64,000 bases of DNA, taken from assembly GCA_965221555.1 (NCBI GenBank), contig OZ244895.1, positions 2,232,001 through 2,296,000 of the forward strand. Direction: 5' to 3'. This stretch comes from JAJEAD01 sp965221555. GTDB taxonomy: Bacteria > Pseudomonadota > Gammaproteobacteria > HK1. The position numbers and the translations under genes were made by a program. The notes beneath the pieces are model-generated. The model ran no database searches and was not told where the DNA came from. It saw nothing but the letters and a program-made list of their open reading frames with translations. How positions within the stretch are numbered: position 1 is the stretch's first letter; each line of letters begins with the position of its first letter. Shown here one piece after another: positions 24,950 through 34,396 of the stretch.

Positions 24950-26101
24950 TCAGCCCGCAGAGTCTTCCCGATTTGCCGCCGATTCCCGTGCCGCCGCCTC
25001 GATGCATCGCGCGAGCCGGGCGATGCCCTCACGGGTGTCGGACACCCGGGCAAAACCGTAGGCGAGGCGAATGAAGGGTTCCCCCTTGCCCTCGACGTGA
25101 AAGTGCGCTCCCCGCGAGAAGCTCACTTCTCGCTCGGCGGCCAGGGCTTCGATGCGTTCCACGTCGCTTCCGTCGGGCAGACGGACCCAGATGAAGAGGC
25201 CTCCGGGAGGGTGGGACCAGGAGCAAGTGTTTCCGAGCTCGGCTTCAAGCGCTTCGAGCATGGCGTCGCGCTTCTCCTTCAGGGCCCGGTTCGCCATCTC
25301 CACGTGCTCCCAGAGGCGCTCGCCGAGATACTCCGTGGTGAGCGCGGCGGCGAGCGTGTTCGGTCCGGCGTCGTGGCGCCGCGCCAGGATGCGTTCGAAG
25401 AGCTCGGGCGAGGATGCGGTGAGATAGCCGAGCCGCACGCCGGGCGCGAAGATCTTCGACAGGGAGCACAGATACACCTGCCGCGGACCGTCGTCGAGGG
25501 CGTAGAGGGCGGGGACCTTGCTCCCCTCGTAGTGAACGTCGCCGTAGCAGTTGTCCTCGACCACGATGCAGCCGTGCGCGCGAGCGATGCCCAGCAGCTC
25601 GAGGCGGCGCTCCAGCGGCATCACCGAGCCGGTGGGATTCTGGTAGCTGGCGAGCACGTAGATGAAGCGCGGCGAGCGTCCCTCGTCCCGGAGGCGCGCA
25701 AGCGCGGCCCCGAGCGCGTCGGTGCGCATGCCGCGTCCGTCCAGGGGAATGCCGACCAGCTCGATGCCGAGAGTGCGATAGGCGGCGATGGTGCCGGAGT
25801 AGCAGTACTCCTCCATCACCACGACATCGTCGTGCCCCTCGCACAGCGCCTCGGCCACCAGGGTTACCGCCTGCATCGAACCGTTCGTCAATGCGATGCG
25901 CTCCGGATCGAGGCGCACGCCCTCGCGGTCGAACTCGCGCTGCGCCATCAGGCGCCTCAGACCCTCGTGACCGAGCGATCCCGGATAAGTGTTGAGCTCC
26001 ACGCCGTGGCTTCGCACCGCCCGCGCCGCCGCCTCGGCCAGCGCCTCGGTGGGAAAGGTCTCCGGATTGGTGGTGCCGGTGCTGAAATCGTAGGGTCCCA
26101 T
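24950..26101 (-). CDS. PLP-dependent aminotransferase, class I/II (LysN/2-aminoadipate-like)
   Basis: Fold-type I aminotransferase (383 aa), cytoplasmic. The PLP Schiff-base lysine is Lys216 in CSLSKIFAPGVRLGY, and other conserved points are TNGSMQAV near 72, SYQNPTG near 152 (cofactor Asn) and EDNCYGD. The short N-terminus TTNPETFPTEAL lacks the GntR DNA-binding domain of MocR regulators, so it is an enzyme, not a regulator. It heads the leftward operon sensor-HAMP-MFS-SpoIIE-RsbW. I infer that it makes or consumes the amino compound that the system handles, possibly a substrate of the ATP-grasp proteins. Confidence 0.82.
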   Translation of the reverse strand: MGPYDFSTGTTNPETFPTEALAEAAARAVRSHGVELNTYPGSLGHEGLRRLMAQREFDREGVRLDPERIALTNGSMQAVTLVAEALCEGHDDVVVMEEYCYSGTIAAYRTLGIELVGIPLDGRGMRTDALGAALARLRDEGRSPRFIYVLASYQNPTGSVMPLERRLELLGIARAHGCIVVEDNCYGDVHYEGSKVPALYALDDGPRQVYLCSLSKIFAPGVRLGYLTASSPELFERILARRHDAGPNTLAAALTTEYLGERLWEHVEMANRALKEKRDAMLEALEAELGNTCSWSHPPGGLFIWVRLPDGSDVERIEALAAEREVSFSRGAHFHVEGKGEPFIRLAYGFARVSDTREGIARLARCIEAAARESAANREDSAG

Positions 26102-26373
26102 GCGCTTTTCGGTCCCGGAGGCGAAGGTCGGAGCCGCCTATGCTGCCTCGAAAGACGCCGGGAAGAAACGCCCCGCGTGGTCTCAGGATCACACCGGCTG
26201 ACCATTTCCCACTCTGAATCGACGACCTTGATGCCGCGCGGGGAGAAGTGCCGGAAGCCTCGGGCCGCGGGCGGATATCGATGCGCATCCGCGTCACGCA
26301 TGGACGAACCTCCGGGAGGCCGTCAGAATCGACCGGACGCACGGCGCGATCGCCGGTCGCAGGGGAGCTGGTC
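26102..26373. other. 272-bp divergent intergenic region
   Basis: Lies between the divergent aminotransferase and CoxL-type genes and should carry both promoters. AGGGGAG before the ATG at 26374 is the ribosome site of the rightward gene. No repeat, RNA or clear -35/-10 pair was recognised. Confidence 0.5.
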
Positions 26374-28683
26374 ATGAGCGGGGGCTGGATCGGACGCAGC
26401 GTCCTGCGCAAGGAGGACAAGCGCCTGCTCACCGGATGTGGTCGCTTTACCGATGATCTCGTCCCCCCGGGCGCCGCGCGGGCGGCGGTGGTGCGCTCAC
26501 CACACGCGCATGCGCGGATTCTCGATGCGGATACATCGGCGGCCCGGGCGATGGCCGGTGTGCTGGACGTGCTCACCGGCCGCGACCTCGAAGGCGCGAT
26601 CGCTCCCATCCCGACCCTGGCCCGAACTGCACCCTTTGCGCGACCGAACCGCGACGGCTCGCCGATGCCCGATCCTTGCCAGCCGGCGCTCGCGACCACC
26701 ACAGTGCGCTATCCGGGCGAACCGGTCGCGATGATCATCGCCGAGACCGAGGCGCAGGCGCAGGACGCGGCCGAAGCGGTGGTCGTCGAATACGAGCCAC
26801 TGCCAACGGTAACGTCGTATGGACAGGCACGGGATCCCCACGTACCAGTGTGGGAGGACAACCCCCGCAACGTCACCTTTGACCGCGAGCAGGGCGACCG
26901 CGAGGCGACCGATGCCGCGTTCGCGTCCGCCACGCACGTGGTGGAAGCGACGCTCATCAACAACCGGCTCTCTCCCGTCTTTCTCGAACCCCGTTGCGCC
27001 ATCGCTGGCCACGACTGCGAGAGCGACACCTGGACCCTGACCCTCGGGTGCCAGACCGCGCACGGCATGCGCGGGCTCCTCGCCTCCATGCTGGGCATCG
27101 AGCCGGAGCGGCTGCGCGTGGTGGTCCCGGACATGGGAGGGGGCTTCGGAGCACGCGGCACGCCCTATCCCGAGTTCGCCCTGCTCCTCGCGGCGGCGAA
27201 GCGCACCGGCCGCGTCGTGCACTGGGCCGCGACACGCGCCGAGAGCTTTCTCACCGACGCGCAGTCGCGCGATCACCTGCTGCACGGCGCCCTCGCGGTC
27301 GACGCGCACGGACGCTTCACCGCGATCCGCGCACGCATCGAGTGGCGGCACGGCGCGTACGTCTCGCCCCGCGGCTTCACCACCATGGTCGATTATCTGA
27401 TCCCGACCATCGGGGGGTCGTACCGCATCCCCACCGGCTACATCGAGATGCGCGGCCACCCGAGCAACACCACGCCACAGGCTGCGTACCGCGGCATCGG
27501 GCGGGTGGAGGCGAACTACCTCACCGAATCGCTCGTCGACGCCGCCGCCGACGCGACCGGCATCGACCGCATCGAGTTAAGGCGCCGCAACCTCATTCAT
27601 GCGCACGAGATGCCATGGACCGCACCGGGTGGCTTCGTCTACCACGGCGCCGATCTCCGGGCGAACCTCGACCGCGCCATCGACGCCGTCGACATGGAGG
27701 GATTCGCGGCGCGGCGCGCGGAGTCGGCCGAGCGCGGACGGCTGCGGGGCATCGCCGCCGCCCCTTACGTCGAGAACGACGGAGGCGCTCCGGCGGACTA
27801 CGCGAAGGTGGAAGCCCATCCCGACGGCGCGGTCACGGTGTTCGCGGGGACGCAGAGCTTCGGCATGGGTCACGAGACCGTGTACGCGCAGATCGCCGCC
27901 GAACGGCTCGGCATCGACTTCGATGCGGTGCGCTTCGTCAACGGCGACACCGCCCGAGTGAAGGAGGGGTTCGGCTCGCACGGCTCCCGGTCGATGCGAA
28001 TCGGGGGAACGGCGTGCGTGATGGGCGCCGACGCGATGGTCGAGCGCGGGCGGGCGCTCGCGGGCGAGATGCTGGAGGCGGCGAGCGGGGACGTCCGCTA
28101 CGAAGCCGGGGTGTTCGGAGTCGCTGGCACCAATCGATCCGTGACGCTCGCCGAAGTCGCCCGATTCGCAACCGAGCGCGGGGAGGCGCTGAACGGCGAG
28201 CACCGCTTCACCACCGAGCGCGGATCGCTTGGCAACGGCGCCGCCGCCTGCGAGGTGGAGATCGATCCCGAGACCGGAGTGGTCACCATCGTGCGCTACG
28301 TCATCGTGTGCGACACCGGCCGCACCATCAACCCCATGCTCGCGGAGGGACAGCTCCACGGCGCCGCCGCGCAGGGCATTGGCCAGGCGGCGCTGGAGCA
28401 GGTCGTCTACGACCCCGACTCTGGCCAGAACCTCACCGGCAGCTTCATGGACTATGCGATCCCGCGTGCCGACGACCTGCCGGCTCTGGAGGTGGTGATG
28501 ACCGAGCTCGCGGAGACGGACAACCCCCTCGGCGTGAAGGGGATCGGGGAAGGCCCGACCACCGGCGCCCCGGCGGCGGTGATGGGCGCGGTGCGCGACG
28601 CGCTCTCGACGGTGGGAACGACCACCATCGACATGCCCGTGACCCCGGAGAGCGTCTGGCGGGCGATCCGCGCCGCGAAGTGA
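26374..28683 (+). CDS. Xanthine dehydrogenase/CoxL-family molybdopterin-binding subunit (orphan large subunit)
   Basis: 769-residue molybdenum hydroxylase large subunit. It begins GGWIGRSVLRKEDKRLLTG, the family start, with MGGGFGARG near 254-262 for the molybdopterin, AYRGIGR at 371-377 in place of the CODH AYRCSFR loop, and GIGEGPTTGAP near the C-terminus with the catalytic-type Glu. It therefore belongs to the form-II/aldehyde- or amine-oxidising subgroup and not to true CO dehydrogenase. ATG at 26374 has a good ribosome site. No small iron-sulfur or FAD subunit gene is adjacent; the nearest is XdhA of the convergent operon. The substrate is unknown. Confidence 0.88.
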   Translation: MSGGWIGRSVLRKEDKRLLTGCGRFTDDLVPPGAARAAVVRSPHAHARILDADTSAARAMAGVLDVLTGRDLEGAIAPIPTLARTAPFARPNRDGSPMPDPCQPALATTTVRYPGEPVAMIIAETEAQAQDAAEAVVVEYEPLPTVTSYGQARDPHVPVWEDNPRNVTFDREQGDREATDAAFASATHVVEATLINNRLSPVFLEPRCAIAGHDCESDTWTLTLGCQTAHGMRGLLASMLGIEPERLRVVVPDMGGGFGARGTPYPEFALLLAAAKRTGRVVHWAATRAESFLTDAQSRDHLLHGALAVDAHGRFTAIRARIEWRHGAYVSPRGFTTMVDYLIPTIGGSYRIPTGYIEMRGHPSNTTPQAAYRGIGRVEANYLTESLVDAAADATGIDRIELRRRNLIHAHEMPWTAPGGFVYHGADLRANLDRAIDAVDMEGFAARRAESAERGRLRGIAAAPYVENDGGAPADYAKVEAHPDGAVTVFAGTQSFGMGHETVYAQIAAERLGIDFDAVRFVNGDTARVKEGFGSHGSRSMRIGGTACVMGADAMVERGRALAGEMLEAASGDVRYEAGVFGVAGTNRSVTLAEVARFATERGEALNGEHRFTTERGSLGNGAAACEVEIDPETGVVTIVRYVIVCDTGRTINPMLAEGQLHGAAAQGIGQAALEQVVYDPDSGQNLTGSFMDYAIPRADDLPALEVVMTELAETDNPLGVKGIGEGPTTGAPAAVMGAVRDALSTVGTTTIDMPVTPESVWRAIRAAK

Positions 28684-28749
28684 CCGCCGCACGATTGCGC
28701 GTCTCGCACAAGAGGCGCAGGCGCGCCGGTGTCGCGGGCGCTTCTCGGC

Positions 28750-29706
28750 CTATCGAGTGCTCGCTTCGAGGCTTTCTGCTCTGCGCAGGAGTTCGGCGGC
28801 GACCGCGGTGGCGATCGCCGCGGGCAGTTTGGAGCGGATGCCCTCCACTCCGATCGGACACACCAGCTTCGCGAGGGCATCGTCGTTCACGCCCGCTTCG
28901 CGCAGAAGGCGGGTGAAGCGGGCGCGCTTGCTCTTCGATCCGATGAGCCCCACGTAGTCGAAGCGCGCGGCGGCGAGCGCGGCGTGCACGATCGCGAGAT
29001 CGAGGGGATGGCTGTGGGTCATCACGACGACGAAGGCGCGCTCGGGAAGCCCGGCGACCTCCCGGGCCGCGTCGCTGGAGTGTAGTGGGCGCACGTTTGC
29101 CGGCAGCGTGGCGGGGAAGGCGTCCGCGCGTCCGTCTATCCAGGTGAGGTCGAAGGGAAGCGGAGCGAGCGCGAGCATCAGGGCGCGGCCGACGTGCCCG
29201 GCCCCGAAGATCGCGACGCTGCGGCGGCGTTCTCCGAAACGCTCGGTCAGTTGCCGTTTCGAGAGGCGGAGCCCGGACGCCGCCAAGTCAATGCCGCCCG
29301 AGGCGAGTTCCCGCCGCACCCGCTCGCCCGTGAGCTCGGCCCGGGTATCGAAGGGTCCGGCGCGCTCGGCCTTGGCCAGTGCGGCCACTTCCGGGGCGCG
29401 GTCACGCTCGAAGACTTCGGTCAGGAGCCGGACCGAGCCGCCGCAGCACTGCCCGAGTTCCGGTCCCAGAGCGTGGCGCGAGAACCGGGCCAGGGGCCCG
29501 CGCCGAGACAGGTTCTCTCGCGCCTGCGCGATGGCCCGCCATTCCAGTGCCCCGCCTCCGATGGTGCCGTGAAACTCCCCGTCCGGCATGACCACCATCC
29601 GCGCCCCCGCCTCGCGCGGCGCGGAGCCGCGCACCTCGACCACCGTGACCAGGGCGCAGGCGGAGCGCGACGAGAGCGCTCTGTCCACCGTCGCCCATAC
29701 CCGCAT
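28750..29706 (-). CDS. xdhC: Xanthine dehydrogenase accessory protein XdhC
   Basis: 318 aa. Chaperone that delivers sulfurated molybdenum cofactor to xanthine dehydrogenase. The N-terminal CoxI-type part has REAGARMVV, GTIGGGALEW and GQCCGGSVRLL, the C-terminal XdhC Rossmann part has VAIFGAGHVGRAL near 185, VMTHSHPLDL and YVGLIGSKSKR. All features are those of the family. It is the last gene of uraH-xdhABC, four bases after xdhB, and converges on the CoxL-type gene. Confidence 0.95.
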   Translation of the reverse strand: MRVWATVDRALSSRSACALVTVVEVRGSAPREAGARMVVMPDGEFHGTIGGGALEWRAIAQARENLSRRGPLARFSRHALGPELGQCCGGSVRLLTEVFERDRAPEVAALAKAERAGPFDTRAELTGERVRRELASGGIDLAASGLRLSKRQLTERFGERRRSVAIFGAGHVGRALMLALAPLPFDLTWIDGRADAFPATLPANVRPLHSSDAAREVAGLPERAFVVVMTHSHPLDLAIVHAALAAARFDYVGLIGSKSKRARFTRLLREAGVNDDALAKLVCPIGVEGIRSKLPAAIATAVAAELLRRAESLEASTR

Positions 29707-29710
29707 CGGC

Positions 29711-32065
29711 TCAGGCCTTCACCGCCTCGACCGCGCGCAGGATCGCCTCCGGAGTCGCCGGCGCGTCCAACGGCGGCACCCGCCCCGGGGCGAGGCTCGC
29801 GATCGCGTGGGTGATCGCGGAGAACACCGACAACGCGAGCATCAGCGGAGGCTCGCCGACCGCCTTGGAGCGGTACACGCTCGACTCGCGGCCGGCAGGC
29901 GCATTCCACAGGGCCACCCGGAAGTCGGCGGGCACGTCGGAGCAGGCCGGAATCTTGTAGGTCGAGGGGGCGTGGGTCACGAGACGTCCCCGGGCGTCGA
30001 AGACAAGTTCCTCCGTGGTCAGCCACCCCATGCCCTGCACGAAGCCGCCCTCGATCTGGCCGATGTCGATGGCGGGATTGAGAGAACGGCCCACGTCGTG
30101 CAGGAGGTCGACACGGTCCACGCGCGTCTCGCCGGTCATGGTGTCGATGGTGACCTCCGCGCAGGCCGCCCCACAGGCGAAGTAGCGAAAGGGGCGCCCG
30201 GTGGCGGTATCGCGGTCCCAGTCGAGCCCGGGGGTGGCGTAGAAGCCGGTGGAGGAGAGTGGCACCCGTTCGGTGAACGCCAGGCGCGCGAGCTCCGCCA
30301 GGGGCACGCTCCGGTGCCCGGTACGCACCTGTCCGTCAGCGAAGGTGACGTCGGCGCGATCGACCTGGTAGGCGCGCGCCGCCAGGTTCACGAGGCGCGA
30401 CTTGATGGTGCGCGCGGCGCGCAATGCGGCCATCGCGTTCAGGTCGGTGCCGGAAGAAGCGGCGGTGGGGCCGGTGTTGGGGACCTTGTCGGTCTGCGTG
30501 GCGGTGATGCGCACGCGCGCCGCGTCCACTCCGAACTCGCCGGCCACCACCTGGGCGACCTTGGTGTGGAGCCCCTGGCCCATCTCGGTGCCGCCGTGAT
30601 TGACCTGGATCGACCCGTCCGTGAAGAGGTGCACGAGCGCGCCGGCCTGGTTCAGGTGCTTGAGGGTGAAGGCGATCCCGAACTTGACCGGGGTGAGCGA
30701 GATCCCCTTCTTGAGAATCGCGCTCCCGGCGTTGAAGCGCGCGATGTCGCGGCGTCGGCGGGAGTACTCGCAATCGCGTTCCAGGGCCCGGACAAGACGC
30801 GGGGCGACGTGGTCGCGCACCCGCATGCCGTAGGGAGTGGTGTCGCGCCCGGGACGGTAGAGGTTGCGCTTTCGCACCGTCAGCGGGTCGAGGCCGAGCC
30901 GGATGGCGATGGCGTCCATGATCCGCTCCGCGAAGAGCATCCCCTGGGGGCCTCCGAATCCGCGAAAGGCGGTGTTCGACACGGTATCGGTGCGAACCCG
31001 GCGGCTGTGAATGCGGACCTCGGGATAGTAGTAGGCGTTGTCGGCGTGAAACATGGTGCGGTCGACGACTCCCAGCGAGAGGTCCGCCGAGTAGCCACAG
31101 CGGGCGTCGAAGTCGACGTCCACCGCGCGCAGGCGCCCCTCGTCGTCGGTCCCGACGCGGTACGTGACGCGAAAGTCGTGGCGCTTTCCCGTCATGATCA
31201 TGTCGTCGTCGCGGTCCAGGCAGACTTTCGCGGGACGTCCGGTGGCATGGGCGGCGAGGGCGGCGAGGCAGGCCCACTGCGCGGCCTGCGATTCCTTGCC
31301 GCCGAAACCTCCGCCCATCCGGCGGCACTGGCATACGACCCGGGCGAGCGGGACGCCGAGCATGCGGGCCACCAGTCGCTGCACGTCCGAAGGGTGTTGT
31401 GTGGAGGAGTGCAGGAACATCTCCCCCGCCTCTCCCGGTATCGCGAGCGCAACCTGCCCTTCCAGATAGAAGTGCTCCTGACCGCCGATGCGTACCATTC
31501 CCTCGTGGACCCGGGGACTTGCCGCAATCGTCTCCCGGGGCGTCCCGCGCCGGAACTCATAGGGCGGCAGCACCTGGCGGGCTGAACGAAGGCCCGCTTC
31601 GACATCCACCGCCGGCGCGCGTTCCGCCACGTCGATACGGGCCAGGCGCGCCGCCCGTCTCGCGTCCTGGCGGCTGGTCGCCACCACCGCGAAGACCGCC
31701 TGACCGTGGAAGAGGATTTCGGAGTCCGCGAGGACGGGATCGCCGCCGATGGACGGGCTGCACTCGTTGGTCCCCGGGATGTCGCGAGCGCGCAGCACTG
31801 CGACCACTCCCGGGGCGTGGCGCACGGCATCGAGGTCCACCGAGCGCAGATGTCCGCAGGTTGCGTTCGCGTACCCCGGGGCGACGTGCAGGGTGCCGGC
31901 GGGCTCACGGAGGTCGTCGACGTAGGCGGCGCTGCCGCGGACATGGCGCTCGGCGCTGTCGTGGGCGATGGCGGCGCCCATTTCCACGCCCATTTCGGTG
32001 GCCGCGATCGGCGCCGCCGCGCCGGTCGAAGCGCGGGCTCGGGCCCTGTGGTGCGGGGGCGACAC
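29711..32065 (-). CDS. xdhB: Xanthine dehydrogenase molybdopterin-binding subunit XdhB
   Basis: 784 aa. Catalytic subunit oxidising hypoxanthine and xanthine to urate. Signatures: HDSAERHVRGSAAYVDD near 35, GGQEHFYLEGQ, RMGGGFGGKES, FRGFGGPQGM (substrate-binding Arg/Phe region), NHGGTEMGQG and the C-terminal KAVGEPPLML with the catalytic Glu. The GTG start at 32065 is two bases after the xdhA stop. An internal ATG 24 codons in is a possible alternative. Cytoplasmic, forms a complex with XdhA. Confidence 0.96.
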   Translation of the reverse strand: MSPPHHRARARASTGAAAPIAATEMGVEMGAAIAHDSAERHVRGSAAYVDDLREPAGTLHVAPGYANATCGHLRSVDLDAVRHAPGVVAVLRARDIPGTNECSPSIGGDPVLADSEILFHGQAVFAVVATSRQDARRAARLARIDVAERAPAVDVEAGLRSARQVLPPYEFRRGTPRETIAASPRVHEGMVRIGGQEHFYLEGQVALAIPGEAGEMFLHSSTQHPSDVQRLVARMLGVPLARVVCQCRRMGGGFGGKESQAAQWACLAALAAHATGRPAKVCLDRDDDMIMTGKRHDFRVTYRVGTDDEGRLRAVDVDFDARCGYSADLSLGVVDRTMFHADNAYYYPEVRIHSRRVRTDTVSNTAFRGFGGPQGMLFAERIMDAIAIRLGLDPLTVRKRNLYRPGRDTTPYGMRVRDHVAPRLVRALERDCEYSRRRRDIARFNAGSAILKKGISLTPVKFGIAFTLKHLNQAGALVHLFTDGSIQVNHGGTEMGQGLHTKVAQVVAGEFGVDAARVRITATQTDKVPNTGPTAASSGTDLNAMAALRAARTIKSRLVNLAARAYQVDRADVTFADGQVRTGHRSVPLAELARLAFTERVPLSSTGFYATPGLDWDRDTATGRPFRYFACGAACAEVTIDTMTGETRVDRVDLLHDVGRSLNPAIDIGQIEGGFVQGMGWLTTEELVFDARGRLVTHAPSTYKIPACSDVPADFRVALWNAPAGRESSVYRSKAVGEPPLMLALSVFSAITHAIASLAPGRVPPLDAPATPEAILRAVEAVKA

Positions 32066-32067
32066 GC

Positions 32068-33546
32068 TCAGGCTCGCGCCGCGTGCGCTCCGGCTCCGAC
32101 GACCCGGGTTTCGGACGCCGGCATGCCGCGCGCTTCGAGCAGTGCCTTGGCGAGCAACGCCTTCGCCGCCCGGGAGCGATAGGCGGCGCTCGCGCGCATG
32201 TCGTCGATGGGTTTGAAGTCACGGTCGAGCGCGTCCTGCGCGGCTTGCCAGTCCTCAGGCGATCGCAGGGAGAGACCGGTGAGCGCCGCCTCGCAGTGCG
32301 GGGCTCGCCGGGGCGTGGCCGCCATGCCGCCGAAGGCCACGCGCGCGTCGACCACCCGCCCCGCCGACACGCCGAGGCGAAACGCGCCGAGGAGGGAGGA
32401 GATGTCCTGGTCGAAGCGCTTGGACACCTTGTGGCAGAAGAAGTGCTGGCCGGGTTCCAGGGGCGGGACGATGAGCCTCGACACGTACTCGCCGGGGCGG
32501 CGATCCTGGCGGCCATAATCGATGAAGAAGTCTTCGAGCGCGAGGCGGCGTCGCGTCTCGCCCCGACGCATCTCGATCTCCGCGCCCAGCGCGATGAGGG
32601 GAGGCGGCGTGTCCCCGATCGGCGAGCCGTTGGCGATGTTGCCGCCCACGCTTCCCGCGGCGCGGATCTGCTTCGAGCCGAGCCGGCGCAGGACCTCCGC
32701 GAGGTCGGGGTGGACGGCGCCGAGCGCGACTTCCGCGTCGGCGTAGCTCGCGGCGGCGCCGAGGACGAGCGATCCGGCGTCGCGCTCGATGCGCAGCAGC
32801 TCCCGTACCCGTCCGAGATGAATGATCCGCGGGAGACGGCGCAGTTGCTTGGTGATCCACAGCGCCACGTCCGTCGCCCCGGTGACCAGGGTGGCGTCGG
32901 GATGGCGCAGGTACAGCTCGGACAGCGATGCGGCGCTGCGCGGAGCCGCGAAGAAGGCTTCGTCGTCGCCGACGAAGAGATCTTCCTCCGTGTCGAGGGT
33001 GTCGAGGAGGGCGGCGGTGCGCGCGGCGCGGCGCGAGAACTGGTCGTCCGCGGGACGGGTACAGGACGCGAGGGCGGCGTCGACGATGGGACGGTAGCCG
33101 GTGCAGCGGCAGAGATTGCCCGCGAGCCAGTCGTCGACGTTGGCGCGACTCGCCACGCCCGGGTCGTGGTAGAGCGCGAACAGACTCATCACGAATCCCG
33201 GGGTGCAGAAACCGCACTGGGAGGCGTGATGTTCGACCATCGCGGCCTGCACGGGGTGCAGGGCGTCGCCCGCGGCGCTCAGGTCCTCGACCGTTACCAG
33301 TTCACGGCCATCGATCATTCCGAGAAGATGGATGCAGGCGTTCACCGGCTCGTAGTGGAGGCGATCTCCGCAGCGGCGTCCGAGCACCACGGTGCAGGCC
33401 CCGCAGTCTCCCTCCGCGCAACCCTCCTTGGTGCCGGTCGAGCCCTCGCGCAGGCGCAGATACTCGAGCAGCGTCTCGTCCGGCCGCAGGTCGCCGAGCT
33501 CGACGATCTCGCCACCGCGAAGGAATCGAATACCGCGACGGGGCAC
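32068..33546 (-). CDS. xdhA: Xanthine dehydrogenase small subunit XdhA (2Fe-2S and FAD)
   Basis: About 492 aa. The N-terminal ferredoxin-like domain has GCAEGDCGACTVV, then the second cluster domain has SQCGFCTPGFVMS and GNLCRCTGYRPI. The FAD domain (about 185-350) has TLVTGATDVALW, SVGGNIANGSPIGD, and a CO-dehydrogenase-flavoprotein C-terminal part. It passes electrons from XdhB to NAD. GTG at 33546 is preferred: GGGGAG lies eight bases upstream and MPRRGIRFLRGG is a normal family start. A TTG at 33588 would add fourteen residues. Confidence 0.95.
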   Translation of the reverse strand: MPRRGIRFLRGGEIVELGDLRPDETLLEYLRLREGSTGTKEGCAEGDCGACTVVLGRRCGDRLHYEPVNACIHLLGMIDGRELVTVEDLSAAGDALHPVQAAMVEHHASQCGFCTPGFVMSLFALYHDPGVASRANVDDWLAGNLCRCTGYRPIVDAALASCTRPADDQFSRRAARTAALLDTLDTEEDLFVGDDEAFFAAPRSAASLSELYLRHPDATLVTGATDVALWITKQLRRLPRIIHLGRVRELLRIERDAGSLVLGAAASYADAEVALGAVHPDLAEVLRRLGSKQIRAAGSVGGNIANGSPIGDTPPPLIALGAEIEMRRGETRRRLALEDFFIDYGRQDRRPGEYVSRLIVPPLEPGQHFFCHKVSKRFDQDISSLLGAFRLGVSAGRVVDARVAFGGMAATPRRAPHCEAALTGLSLRSPEDWQAAQDALDRDFKPIDDMRASAAYRSRAAKALLAKALLEARGMPASETRVVGAGAHAARA

Positions 33547-33609
33547 CGGCTCTACTCCCCGCAAGACCCGGCCGCGGGGGCAATCCAAGGTGGGCGCGTC
33601 ACTCTGCGC

Positions 33610-33963
33610 TCAACTCCCCCGGTACGTCGAGTAGGCGAAGGCCGAGAGCAGCAAGGGCACATGGTAGGCGGCATCCGGGTCCGAGATCGCGAACCTGATC
33701 GGGATAACGTCGAGGAAAGGTGGATCGCAGAGGGCGGCGCCGCTGCGGCGAAGGTAGTCCCCGGCATGGAAGCGAAGCTCGTAGGCGCCGAGGCGCATCT
33801 CGTCCGGGGCAAGCAGGGGGGCGTCGCTTCGCCCGTCCGCGTTCGTCGCGACGGTGGTGACGTGGTCCCAACCCCCGCCACACGCGCGCCAGAGTTCGAT
33901 CGTGAGCCCCGCGGCGGGGGTTCCCGATCCCGTGTCCAGAACATGCGTGGTCAGTCGGCCCAT
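33610..33963 (-). CDS. uraH: 5-hydroxyisourate hydrolase (transthyretin-related)
   Basis: 117 aa, the full family length. Starts GRLTTHVLDTGSGTPA and ends with YRGS, the HIUase C-terminal signature; the active-site His near residue 6, Arg in the middle of the chain (PDEMRLGAYEL) and the terminal tetrapeptide are in place. No signal peptide, so cytoplasmic. It hydrolyses the product of urate oxidation in the uric-acid branch of purine breakdown. It is first in the operon before xdhA. Urate oxidase and OHCU decarboxylase genes are not in the window. Confidence 0.95.
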   Translation of the reverse strand: MGRLTTHVLDTGSGTPAAGLTIELWRACGGGWDHVTTVATNADGRSDAPLLAPDEMRLGAYELRFHAGDYLRRSGAALCDPPFLDVIPIRFAISDPDAAYHVPLLLSAFAYSTYRGS

Positions 33964-34069
33964 GCGCCTGCACTGTCCGTGGTCGTCCGCTATGAGACGG
34001 ACAAATTATCTCACAGCCATCAAGAAGCACGGGACGAGGGCCGGTGCCGGGTACGCGCTGGCCGCGATG

Positions 34070-34234
34070 TCGCACCGATTCCCGGCGACCTCGGGCACGA
34101 GGATGCGGCGCTGGTGGGCGACACGGACTCAAGGCGGCTGCGCCACGGTGAGCCGGAGACGGACCAGGTCCGTGCGCACCATCATCTCGGCATCTGGGCG
34201 CCCGAAGCGGCCGAGGTCGGTGAAACTTGCGGGC
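34070..34234 (+). repeat. Dispersed repeat copy (right end well kept) in the 33964-34396 gap
   Basis: The right end GGCATCTGGGCGCCCGAAGC, GGCCGAGGTCGGTGAAACTT and GCGGGC matches the full copies closely. The left end GCACCGATTCCC and the interior are more diverged. The 433-bp gap holds this repeat, the uraH promoter side (33964-34069) and about 160 bp before the ureohydrolase ATG, in which no gene was recognised. Confidence 0.7.
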
Positions 34235-34396
34235 TGAATCGAAGAGCCTTGCAAGGAATAGCGCATGCAACGGTGAGCGGCGAGATCGGTGCGGTTGCGG
34301 CCCGGGCGATTGGTGTCGCGGCAGGCGCTACAATCGCCGGCGTGCCCTGGCACGGGCGATGGCCCCGACGACTTTCCCGATTCGGAGATCCAGTGG

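Noticed and set aside
24950..26101. MocR-type transcription regulator
   Set aside because: No N-terminal GntR helix-turn-helix; the protein starts directly with the aminotransferase fold.
26374..28683. Carbon monoxide dehydrogenase (CoxL form I)
   Set aside because: The active-site loop reads AYRGIGR, not AYRCSFR, so true aerobic CO oxidation is not supported.
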